Positions 13,118-25,800 of a stretch of 64,000 nucleotides of DNA are shown here, in pieces. The position numbers and the translations under genes were made by a program. The DNA is taken from contig CAJNYU010003185.1 of NCBI GenBank assembly GCA_905331475.1, forward strand, positions 62,001 to 126,000. The letters run 5' to 3'. The notes under the pieces were generated by a model, which ran no database searches, had not been told where the DNA came from, and worked only from the letters and a program-made list of their open reading frames with translations. This DNA is from Rotaria socialis. Taxonomy: Eukaryota > Rotifera > Eurotatoria > Philodinida > Philodinidae. Position 1 is the stretch's first letter; each line of letters begins with the position of its first letter.

Positions 13118-16100
13118 ATGGCTGAACCATCGGAAACATCAGCAGGAAATATTAATATTAATTCCAGTTTCACCACAGCGATTCAACCAACAAGAAAATT
13201 AGGCGGCCGTGGAACACCTCGCCGTAAAACACGTCGACTAAGTAATAATAATAATTATGCAGCATTAGTGGCTGCACGAACTCTAGAAACTAAATTAAAA
13301 CCATTCCGTGCACAATACCAATTATATGATCAACAAGAATTATGTGATATTACAATTCTATATGAAGATGGTCATGTTGATGTACAAAAGCAAGTTCGTA
13401 TACATTCAACACGGCCAATGACCCTACATGAGATAGATTCATCGGAAACAGGTGTACAAACATATAATATTAATGATCTTGATTCAGCATCCTCTGAATA
13501 TTTATTTGGTAATCTTGATAGCTTAAAAGCTGAATTCTATTCTGAATCAATACCATCAGCAACACATGCAATAAAAACTGCAAATGCATCAAATTATTTT
13601 ACTGGTTTACAACAGCGTCAATTTTATTCTCAACCATCTCATCACTATTTGAATTATACACCTTATCAATATTATCCATATGGATATAATTCTTATGATA
13701 GTTATACGAATAATATTCGCCAAATATATGGTGATGTTAATGAAAAATCAGAAGATGAAGAAGAAAAAGAAAAAGGAAAAGAAGAAAACGAGCCAAATCC
13801 AGTATCAACAAAATCAAAAAGACGAAGACGTCGACATAAGCACCAACAGAAAACATCTGAACAATCATCATTAACTGCACCGCCACCTCCTCCTCCTACT
13901 ACTACTACTCAAGAAGATGAAATAATCATTGATAAGCCAATTGAACATCTCGAGCATGAAAATATCACAACAGAAAAACTAACGAAAAATAAACGACGAA
14001 GAATACGAAAGCCAAAAAAATCTCTTCCCATTTCTTCTGAAACCGGTGTAAAAATAGAAACTTCTATTAATAATGAACAACCTGAACTAAATAACGAAGT
14101 CGTTTTGTCATCATCATCATCACCGCCGCTGCCGCCTATTCAATTTACTGAACAAGATTCTTTACGGGTTGAGTCTGTGAAGCAGCCGCGATTAATGTCA
14201 ACGGAGTGCGTCAAACATGCGAATAGAAATACTTCTACTGAGCATGTTACGAACGTTCTAAATAAAAGAAAAAAGAAAGGAAAAAGAAAAGAAAAAGAAG
14301 AACTGCGACCAAGAAATTCTTCACGAACAACTACTGACATCAGTTATGATGACTGGACTTCAAACATTAGTGACAGTACAAATATTGTTGACATACATAA
14401 AAACAATGATATACCCATAAAAAATTCATTACCTATCGCGAACAATGAAGTGATATCAAATGTTTCGAAAAATCAAAACCCATCAGCAATAATTATCAGC
14501 GAACATGAAAACAAACCATTCAATCAAAATGTTTCTGTGCAGAAAAACAGAAGCAAAAATAAGTTTAATGATCAACAAAAAATAAAATTATCAAATAGTC
14601 AAAAACAATCATTATCGGATCACAGTGAAGTGAGTATTGTATATTTTTCTTTTTTGTTCTTCTTCAGTTGATTTTCTATAGACTAAATAGAGGCAAACAT
14701 CTCTTCGTTCATATTTCTCGAAGGACAAAAACAAGACATTAACGATATGATTAATGCTTTACTTTTATCATTCATTTCATACAAAAATAATAATAAATAA
14801 TATTTTTATATTGACCTTGATCTTTTTTTTATGATAGAGCTACTAAACATGCAAACTACTTATCGTTAGTTAGAAAAATGATTGATTAAAGCATGCTTAG
14901 TTTTAAAACCCACATAAAAATTGCAAGAATGTGTTTTCAGTCATATCTTTTTTCGTCTCGTAAGAGTTATTAATATACTTTCAAGGTAAAAAAATGAAAA
15001 CAGTTCCCTAATCTCAACTAATTCTCATTTAATCATGACTATTTACGAAAGAAGAGTCAAATAAGAAACAATATTTTCTTGTTTTCATGTCAAGTTTAAG
15101 TTGTATTCAATTGCCAAATAGACAATCGTATCCATCGTATTGCTTTTTACAAGATAAGGATTTATATGACCGCACACGCACAGAAAAACTTTAAAAACCC
15201 ATAAACAACATTTTTCAAAAATAAAACATCGTTCTGCATCATTTAACGATTTTTATCTTAATAACGAACATACAAATAAGAAAGTAATTTTCAAAAAAAA
15301 GCTTTGTTTTTTCGATACTATCAAATAGAATCGTAATAATGCCTTCATGAATTTGTATTGATCAGACTAAGAAACAATAATTATTGACGCAAAACAAAAG
15401 AATATCTACGCTAATCAATCAATCAAATAGATACAGACGATATTATAAAAACAAATAAACATTCTTTGATTAGCAATTAAGCAACGATAGTCTTCAGGTT
15501 ATATAACTGTATATTCATCATCGCATTGATCATTGCCCTCAGTAATTTTATATTCATACTGAGTTCATATCACACATGCAATTCCTGTTATGTATTCAAA
15601 AAGGAAATATAATTCATCAGTATATTTGTCACGTAGAGAAATTATCGCTAATGCATATAGTTCCTTTTCGTATGTTTTACGAATATTTAAAACAGGTCGT
15701 TACCCTTTTGATTTAATATTATACATCATAAAATAATCTATTGCACGCTTCATTTCTTGAAAACAAAAGAAAAAATGAAGCAAAAAACAGAAGTTAAATG
15801 AGTTTTTTTGTTATAGACTAAAAATAGTCTACGAATATGAGTAAAACTTACACAAAACATATTTTTATTTAACACATCTGTTCCTATTTCTATTCTGTGC
15901 TCGATTTCTATTCTAGAACGTCAATACACCGCGAACATCTGATATTAACGAGATATCTTGTTCTAAGAAGAAATTCGATATGAATGATGAACGATCAACG
16001 ACTGAGTCATGTTTGAATAAAGTTCGCAATCAATTGTCATCAAATAACTCAATGTCAACGACGATAGAAGATAATTCTGAACGATCACAGTCAACAACAA

Positions 16101-19100
16101 CGCCAGCTGATATAGCCATCAGTGATGATTTATCAACGAAAGACAGTCACGCATCTGTTAACAGTCGCAAAGACGAACATTGTCATGCAACATCACGATC
16201 TTCGTTATCCGACGCTGAGAATGTAACAGAAAACTTAACAATCACCAATAAAAAGCAATCACACACAGATTTAACCGAAGCAACACATCATGAAGGAAGT
16301 CATTTGTTACACATCGAAAATATTAATAAACCAATCGGAACTCATTTGAATCCTGATGCACCAGATTTTAAACCAAGTGATACTTCTTCAACGTATCATT
16401 CTGAATTGATACCTAGACATTCACAAAGACACGCAGCACATGTAGATTCGCATAGTATTCGTCATCCGCGTACACGCTATTATTCAGACACATATCATTA
16501 TCCAGAATCTTCAAGTTCAATAGATACATCAACGATAAGACCATTATTATCAATTGTACCACAATATATTCCATATGATCCACAATCATGGAGTGCAATA
16601 ACTCAGTTGCCATCATCAGAAAATGTATGGCGTCCACATGCCTATAACGATGTATCAAATACAGCGTCATCATATTGTTCAAGACCGACTTGTCAAATTT
16701 ATTCTCCGTTAATGCAACAACAACAACAACAGTCATTAAGCGACGTCAATCATTTGCATAATCAGCATCAAAATAAACACGCAAGAAAGCGAACGTGCAC
16801 TTTTTCTGGCCGTGCTTTGGTTCATACAAATCAAACAAAACCTATAAAGCGACAACGTTCTCTTTCCGGCCCTGAAACATCTTTGCAATCATCATTGTTG
16901 TTATCGTCATCGGAGCATCTTGATGGTATCCATTCTTTAACAAGAATTATGGTTGATATATTACGAAACATTAATCAAGTCTCCGACGAACAAAAACAAA
17001 AATACGCATCAATGTCATCAACAAATTCAATTGCACATTCGCTAACTCAAAACAAATATCAACAGCCTTCTAGTCATTCTGATCGGTTTTACTTCGAAAA
17101 CGAAGAGAAAAGTCAGAAATCTGATGAAACAGAAAATGACCTAGTTGATTACCATATGTCTACGAAAGCTTCGCCGTTATTGCCATTACTGGTCGATAAA
17201 GCCACAGGTATTTTTTATGGTGATTAGTTCGTTTCTGCTTCATCTACTCAGGGTGAAGGTGAAAAGCGAATAGAATAGCGAGACAAAAACACAGAACAGA
17301 AAATGCCTGTATCATTGATTTTGCATTACATTTAAGAAAGAAAAATAGCGTCTTAATTTTTTTATGGATGATGATGATGGCGATTATTAAGAATACTTGA
17401 CGAGAAAAAAAACAAAACTACCGCACTTCACTGTATCGGAAGAATACGTAACACTTGACTATTGGAATACATTATCGACATAAATATATATATTTATTTA
17501 TTTTTTCTTTTTCTTTTTCTTTTTCTTTTTCTTTTCTTTTTCTTTCTCATTAATGTTAAGCAGGCGGAAAACAAAAGGAAGCTAAAAATATGTTTCACTG
17601 CACGCTTATGACTACTTAAAATTAGCTTTCTTTTTCATTAAGGCAACGGAGTACAGATCTCATTCGATTCTTATATGACCCAGATTAATCTGTACAACGA
17701 ATTTTCTCTTCTTTTTGATGAACTATCAAATTTCTTTATTTGTATAGGAAAAGGCCGAGTTTAATATAAATGAACATAGTTACATAGATTAAGATTTGAT
17801 ATAATAACAAAAAATAATCTCTGTATATCGAACATAATTGAACTTTATATATATATATATGTATATATCTGTACACGCAATCAGAGACGATCGTTGACAG
17901 ATAGAATCCCCATTCAAACTCTTATGTAAAGCAATTCTTTTGTCATTGAAGAATGAATATTGATGAAATATAGGTTCGTTACTTGATTGTATCATCAATC
18001 GTTTTATGTTCGCATAGTTCATTACGATTGTCTTCGAAAACATTAAACGAATTAAAACTCATATGACAACAATAGATACTGTATTTAACTATCAAACTAG
18101 TGTGTAGCTATGTATTAGATTGAAATATTTGCATTTTGGATATTATATCAAAAGGCAACGACGTTGAAAAATGCGTGAGAGTCAATAAAAGAATGCACTG
18201 AAGCGTATAGAAAGATGTTACTCATAGAAGTAAAGGTGTCTGTACAATAGCCTGTCATTTGTAATTTTAGCTGACGGATTCTTTACTTTGAATAATGTCT
18301 TTTTGCGCTGTTGGTCTGTGTACGGTTGTATAACCTTTGTCATACTTATTAGTGAAATATGAAAATGATAGATATCATTTTTTCTTCTTGTACAAGAAGA
18401 AAAACGAAAAAAGTAACTATTTAATGATAGAAATCATTAAATGTTTGTATGCACACAACACTAGAAATTAGTTTTCTTCATTTGATACTTCAAATATTTT
18501 TATCATCGATCGAGTGAATATTTCGATAAAGATCTATTTCGTCCCTTTTTCTTTTTATCGATCAGACCCGAATGGACTCTTGAATATTGAATATCAGAAA
18601 GAAAAATTTAATGAAAAATTACATGCATATTTTTCTGTTTTAGCTATGCTTGGCGAGAATGAAACCTTGTCGGCAAATCTTGACAATAATCAACAAAAAA
18701 AAATATCATCATCGATGTCGAATGATACAAATGAAAAAAGCATAGTAAATACGTCGTCAACATTTTATGATATTACCGATGCGAAAGAATCGATAAAGCC
18801 TACGCCTAATACTCTCCCAGGTATGCCTGCTGTTCGAAGAACTAATTGAATTGACGCTAACACATACATGGGTGTATGCACACATAACTTTTATTTTCGC
18901 TTCTTATTTATTATTAACTCTTAGGCAAACTGTAGTACGTAATATTAAAAATACACTTCGAGTCAAAACTAATTATAAAATAGACACATCAATCGCTTCA
19001 CTTTTATCCATCAGTATCGCGTTACATTCATAAATTTTTATTATTATTTTTTTTACTACTGCCTGTTCTTTTTACTATCTAGAAAACAATTTTGTTGTGT

Positions 19101-19384
19101 ATGCATATATTTGTCTACACTTGTTGTATGTTTCTTTATTCTTTTTCTCTTATTCAGGACTTTCTACTGGAGAGCAAGAAAAAGAAAAATCCAGTAATCA
19201 AACTCGGTATATGGTAAAAAATCTTGCAGATGAAAATCAACACAAGCAGAACCAGACGAATTCTACACTTGCATCATCATCACGTTCGTCTGAGCCAAGT
19301 AAATATTTTGAATTCTCTTCGAAAAACAAAATAACTTTATCAAAACCTAAAAAAATCAAGAGTAATTCTAGAAGAAAAACATAA
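13118..19384 (+). CDS. Long disordered protein with an N-terminal NAC-beta (BTF3)-like segment
   Basis: Four exons join in phase: 13118-14629, 15917-17207, 18566-18820 and 19158-19384, giving 1,094 aa. Residues 27-110 resemble the beta subunit of the nascent polypeptide-associated complex (BTF3). A basic KLGGRGTPRRKTRR block matches the GGKGTARRKKK ribosome-contact motif, and ELCDITILYEDGHV fits the NAC strand region (EEVNM..DGTV). The match is partial and divergent, so I call it NAC-like only. The remaining ~980 residues are disordered, with charged Glu/Lys patches, KSKRRRRRHKHQQK, and Pro and Ser runs. Known NAC-beta proteins are about 160 aa, so this would be a strongly extended paralogue. 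Alternatives are a stop at 17227 if the second intron is not used, or splicing from inside the last exon into the giant gene downstream. Confidence 0.62.
14630..15916 (+). other. Intron 1 of the NAC-like gene
   Basis: This 1.29-kb AT-rich intron runs from GTGAGT to TTCTAG at phase 0. Both flanking exons stay open in the same frame. I see no gene, repeat array or RNA structure in it. Confidence 0.7.
17208..18565 (+). other. Probable intron 2 of the NAC-like gene
   Basis: The donor (GTATTT) at 17208 is weak and the frame runs on for six codons to a stop at 17225-17227, so the gene could end there. The acceptor ATCGATCAG at 18565 restores the frame. The interval holds a pyrimidine minisatellite at 17501-17547 and otherwise plain AT-rich sequence. 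Confidence 0.5.
17501..17547. repeat. (TTTTTC)n minisatellite
   Basis: About seven tandem copies of a TTTTTC hexamer, with small length changes, lie in the probable second intron of the NAC-like gene. Confidence 0.9.
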
Positions 19385-19839
19385 TGTACCCGCCATCGCA
19401 GATGACAAATGACGTTTTACAGTAATAGGAGACCTTCAAGCGCAGATACTCTCCATAGTAATATTGATGATGGTGTGATGAGAAAAAACAAAAGAGAGAA
19501 AGAAAAGGAAATCTACGAACAGAAGAAGAAAATTGGATAAGTAAAGAACGAGTATAAATACGAACAAATATGTACAATAATTCTGAAGGACGCAGAACAA
19601 AAGGCAAAGACGCAAAAAAAAATGATTTCTTTTTTTATGGGATCGAACCTAGACCACTAGCTATAGCTATGATACGAAAATAGCAATAATAATAACAAAA
19701 AAAATACAAAATACTATTCATTATTTTTTTTCCCATTTGCTAATGTCCGTACTTATTTTTATTTCAATGTAAGAGAATGAATCTATAGAACATAATACTG
19801 ATTTTGTTAAAAGGAAAAAATACAACAACATCATTATTG
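19385..19839. other. Short gap between the NAC-like and giant genes
   Basis: Only 455 bp separate the stop at 19384 from the first in-frame ATG of the giant gene. A splice acceptor (GTTAAAAG, ending 19811) lies 28 bp before that ATG. On the minus strand a GGTTCGATCCC sequence near 19640 resembles a tRNA B box, but it has no matching arms. A conventional promoter is not evident. Confidence 0.55.
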
Positions 19840-22800
19840 ATGATAAATCGACGACAGACATATGTACCAGAATCTAGCATGCCTATTGTGAATGATACTA
19901 CTAGCATGTCGGCTGTAACTACTCATGATATTACGACAACATCTATCGAAAACGAGACCAACAACAACAACAACAACAACAGCAGCACGAGTAAAAGGGA
20001 TGAGCAATATGTACATGCTACGCTGAGTGGTGGTGAAAGAGCATCAATGGCTGCATTAGCAAATGTCGACGGTGGGGCCGAAAATGAAAGAGATGGAGAA
20101 AAGGGTGAAAGAGAAAAAAGAGAAGACGGGAATAGAAGAACGCCAACGTCGACGATGGCGAAAACGCAAGAAAAAACAGAGAGAGAAAGAGCAAAGCAAG
20201 CAAATAAATATATAGATTCAGTTACTTCGTTTACAAGCGAGCAGCACAGTTGCCCGAGCGTCGTCCGTCTTAGTGTTGACGACTCAATGGCGAACCGTGT
20301 CTCGGCGCCCTCATTTAATAAAAATAATAATCGTCAAAATATTTCATCGTCGAATAATCGTTCAAGTCGTTCGACACTGACAACACACACGTATGCATCG
20401 ACAAATACAGTAAATACAGAACCAACATATACAACAACACCGATAACGGGTGATCCTCGAACTCTTCATTCATATTATGTCTCATCACAAACGTATTGTC
20501 CACCATCGACGAGTCCGACTAATTCATTGACTCTTCATCATCGCGAATATGAACCTTCATATCCATCTATATCACGTTATCGTACGCCATCTTCTACATC
20601 ACCATATCGTAAGGCACATTACCTAGATGATTCGGATGAAGAAATAATCAATGAGGAAATACTTGAAATCACCGATATTAATCATTATCCAACATTAATA
20701 GAACGTTGGGGTGATGACGCGAAAACAGTGGTTAGAGAAGAAGGTGAATTAAAATTTGAAGATTTTGTTGAATTTGAAGAAACTGATCCGACTGTTGTGG
20801 AAGAAATTTTCTATGAACTTGTCTATTCTGGTGATAATTTAAAAACATGCCGACAAATACATCGTTCACGTTCTGAATCAAGAAACTTTCGTAAAATAAA
20901 GAAACGTCGTACAAGACGAAAACGTCAAACATTAGATGGTACATCAACATTAACATCGCAACCAAGTTCAAGAGATACGAGTGGTACACGTTCACCATAT
21001 AAAAATGATAATATAATTAGTCCTGAACGTTCAACTACACCAATACAATCGACACTATCTGATTCGTGGCAATCAACTGGATTTCTTGCAGCTGATAAAT
21101 CATCACTTGATGTATCTGTACGTAATCGTTCTGATGATCAAAATTATGTTAATTACGTACGAGTCAATGAAAGTGACCCTATTCGTTCACATACTCAAGT
21201 TCAACAAGTTCCACAAACGAGAATAGCAACTGGTTATCATTATCCATCGATTCCTATCGATACAAAACCTATATCAGGAAGAAATCTATCTACAAATGAA
21301 CGTGATTCTACACGTCGTGGTGACAATTTAAATGATACTGATCTATTTCGTTCACAACCACAAGTTTCACACACAAGAATAACAACTGGTTATCATTATC
21401 CATCGATTCCAATCGATACAAAAGTTATAGCAGAAACAAACTTATACAATAATGAGCGTGGTTCTGCACGTCCTGACAATAATTTAAATGATACGGATGA
21501 CTTCGTACCAATAATTAGTGAAGAACGAGGAGTAACAAAAATAAATATCACACCAACAAATAATGAATATCAAACTAGCGACTTATTGTCAAGATGTCGA
21601 GCTGATGTAAATACAACTACATATGAAATTAGTTCTTCGGATGGTTTGTTAACATCTACTAGAACAACAGACAATATCGAGCAATCAAGGACAACAATAA
21701 ACGATCAAACATCTGCTCAGGGAGAAATCAACGACCGTAAGTTATTATTCTTGCTTGCCTTTGTTTCATCATAAAAGATCAAATAACATAAACATATTAT
21801 AAATGTCTCTTACAAAAAGAAAACACTGAATTATAATAGACCTAGGACAATAAAATTAATCATTGTAACATTATAGAAACCAAAAAAAATAAAAATAAAA
21901 CCGATTCTTTAATATTGAACTTTGCAAGAAGAATGTCAATATTAGTTCTCAGTATAGCTATATGTCTTTATTTTAAAAATACTATTTATCATATCGTTGA
22001 AGAAACAGAATAATTAATTACTTATTTTTTTGTTTTTCTCAAGGTGAACTGGATTATTCTCATGATAGAGAAAAACAAATCAATAAAACAATTATGTCAA
22101 CCGATGATGAACTAGAAAAAGATGATGAAGAACCATCGAGTACAACTGAACAAACAATAAAAGAAATATCAGGAAGAGATACAGATGAGGATGCATCATT
22201 TTCTGAAAATGAACAAATACCATCAGAATCTTTCAAATCAGATGAACAACAAAAAACAACTGAAGATTCTCATCCATCATTGTTGTTATCATCATCAACA
22301 ACAAATGAAAAACAAGATGATCACGAAATTCAACCGACAACAGCCGAGTCATCAATCAATGATTTAGAATCAAAGTCGCAATCGACATATTCAATTGTAG
22401 AACCATCCGAGACAACTATTCATCGAGAGGTAAATTTGTAAAATTCTTCTTTTTTTTGTTATATGCTTATTATGGTTTTTTTTTCTTTCTTTCTTTCCTT
22501 TCCAGGACATTGAACAAATACAAACAACCGACATTGCTTTACCTAGAATTTCGATTGTAACAACGAAGTAAAAAGAACATTTTTTTTCTTATGCAAATTA
22601 TGTTTTGCATGCCTCTTGTGTAGAACTTTATTGGAAAACATTGACACGCAACCTATTGAAATTAGTGTTTCTGAAGATGAAAAGATATCATCATCATTAT
22701 CATCATCGTCGAAGGGCAAAACAAGTGACTCAATTGATGAAAGTAATCAAGATCTTCGAGCCTTCATGAACACACTTACAACTCATCTTATGCCTGGATT

Positions 22801-25800
22801 ACCAACATCATTTGATGATGAAACCGAAGATGAACATTCGTTTGTGTCTGAAACAAAATCATCTGAAGAACTAGTAACACAAGATGAGCAAGTTCTTAAT
22901 TATATTCCACGAAAATCGATTGAAGATACTAAAGACATATTCGATCAATCATTCGAGGAATTTTCCTTAGAGAAAAATGATGAAATCAAGTAAATTTTAA
23001 AATAACTTAATTTTTTCAATGAGCTATTGTGTTTTTTTTTAAATTGTTATTAAGAACGGAAATTGATGAACAGCAAGACAAAAGCGAACCATCTTCTTCG
23101 TTAATTCCTACAATGGAAACTAAAACTTCAACATTTGAACAATCAGATTTAGATAAACAAAGTTCAACAACACACGAAGCAATAATTTTATCGAAAGATT
23201 CTCTAGTCAATGTTGTTGAACAAATGAAATCTCAAGATAAACAACATTTAGATCAAGATGAACCTGATAGTTTTTCTCAGGATTCTTCGACTACAACAAC
23301 TGAAATATTTGCAACTCAATTACAACCAAAACCAATACTAATTTATGATACAGAAGACGTAACACAAAAGCAGCCACTAACTGTTAATGATGTTGCTCAA
23401 GTTACTAATGAAACGAATTATTTTCAATCTCCTCTTGAGAAAGAAAAAATACTTACAGATACTCAGGAATTCATCGAACCGATAACACAACACGATACAT
23501 TACTATCAGTTGAATCAACAATTGAAAGTAATCAATATGTCATCAAGCTAGACGAAGTACCACAACAACAACCAGTATCTAGTACTTTATCTGGAACTGA
23601 TGAAACCATCGAAAAATCAACATCGCACGATGATCAATCATCAGTTGAATCTCAATCAAAACAAGAAGTCGATGAGCAAAAACCATTCGAATCTTCAGTA
23701 GATATTGTTCGTCAGATGGGTCCTGCACTGCAAATTATTCGTCTTCCATCGACTGATAATAAAACCGAAACTACGCATATTTTGCAACAAGACATTGAAA
23801 AGTCATTAGTTGACTCTCATGTAGATATCGTATCAACCAGTGAAAGCATTCCCAGTGAACTAGTGACAACGAAAGAAGATCAACCAGAACATATTTCATA
23901 CGAAACTATGACAGAATCTATTCGTGAAATTATCACAGAAATTACAACTCCTTCAGAACAAACATGTGACATTACTATGCAACAACAACAAGATGAACAT
24001 GTTCCTGAAGTGCAAACGTAAGTTATTTGATATGATCATTTTTTTTTCATAATTGAAAATTTCAATTTTTCTTAATAGTACATCGTCAACATCACTCGAT
24101 TTACCTGCCACAGAAACTACTTGTCCTAAAAGAGTTGAAGATCATGTTAACGAACAACTTACTACAAACACTCTTACAACTACTTCGCAAATTACAGACC
24201 AAACAGTTTCTGAAGATTATCAACTGACTGCTGACGATCTTGAAAAAACAGGTGAAACCGATCGTCCCTCTTTGGATGTGTTAACAGAAGCTGCTCGTGA
24301 AATAATAACCACAACAACAACTACTTCTATTGATCAGCCATCAGTTATAATAAAAACAGATGCCGTTGAAAGTGTCGATTTTGTTCCATCTCCATCAACA
24401 ACATTAGAAAAAATTAACAAAGTAGCAATACCTTTAGATGAAAAAGAAATATCTTTTGAAATACTAACAAAAACAACAACAGCAGAACAAAACACATTTG
24501 TTGATAAGTACGAAGAGAAACCATTGATCGAAAATCTTGCGACAATTATCCATGAAGATTTGCCAACTACTCAGCAAGATCAAGAGCAATATGTTTTAGA
24601 AACTGTCGAAGAGTCTGTTCAACAACACGAAACACCGAAATTTGATCAACCTCAAATTCAAGAAATCATTCAAACAGTTACCGATGAATTTCAACCAGAA
24701 ACTCATATAGAAAAACATGAAATTGCCGCGGAAAATGTTATCATACCAGATAATGTTCAACAAACATCTGATTCGCAAATCAAAGCAGAAACAAGCTCGG
24801 AACATATAGATTTAGATGAACCAACAAGAACAACATTTACTACTGCAGTTGAAAGCACTAATGAACAGCCAGAAACAACAAGTCTTTCATCTCTAAATTC
24901 GGGAAAAAATGCTCCAGAAACTCTAGTTCTGCCAATTGCTGCTGATCTTCCAATAGTCGATCCTACTGTAAGCCCGAAACTCGAGAAGGAACAAACAATT
25001 CCAAAAACATTAATCGATTCATTTGGTCAAATTACTGGAGCATTCGTAAGAACACTTTCTGGTACAGCACTAAAAACCGAAGAAAACTTAATAGAAAAAA
25101 CAGATATTAATCTAGAAGCACAACAATCACTTAGCACATCATCTTTAGTCGAATCGGTCGAAATTTCGACATCAGATAATCAACAAGAATCAATCAAAGA
25201 TAACAACCTTGGACAAGATTCATTGAAAGTGTTGAGTGAAGTGTGTTCAGCAGCTCTCGCTACACCCATTACTTTGGATGTTCCAACAGCTGATCACAAA
25301 CTAGACTCAACAATTGAGCCGGAGCTATTAGTTCCAAAGCCATCTATAGAATCACTTACTCAAATTATTAAACAAGCTACCACAATTGAATCCGCAGAAA
25401 GGAAATCCTATGCTGAAGAAACACTACATTCGCATATTAAAGAAGATGCAACTACAGAATCACCACCAACATCTCCTGGAGACGTCACAAATAGAGATGA
25501 AGTTGAACACGTGAAATCAACAACAGTGATTCAAGCACCCTCGTCCGATATTGTCGCTGAATTAAATGAACCATTTGACAAACTTCAAACTTCCCTGAAA
25601 ACAACACCGTCAGAAGAAAACCCAGAAGACAAAAACGAAGAACAAAAGCGACACGATGAACAAATTTCAATGCAACCATTAACAGAAGCTCTTCCTGAAA
25701 TTCTTACTACATCAGCTGCACCACATCAACCCACTGTAGAACAAATCCTACTGGAAGCAACTAAAAATGAACATATATTGGAAACACCAACAATCCCATC

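Noticed and set aside
17208..17227. Stop codon six codons past the proposed donor as the true end of the NAC-like gene
   Set aside because: Not fully excluded, but two downstream exons keep the same phase and style, so the longer model is preferred at lower confidence.
19625..19690. GGTTCGATCCC on the minus strand, like a tRNA B box with a nearby TAGC..AGTGG
   Set aside because: The T arm does not pair, the boxes are too close together and no acceptor stem can be drawn.
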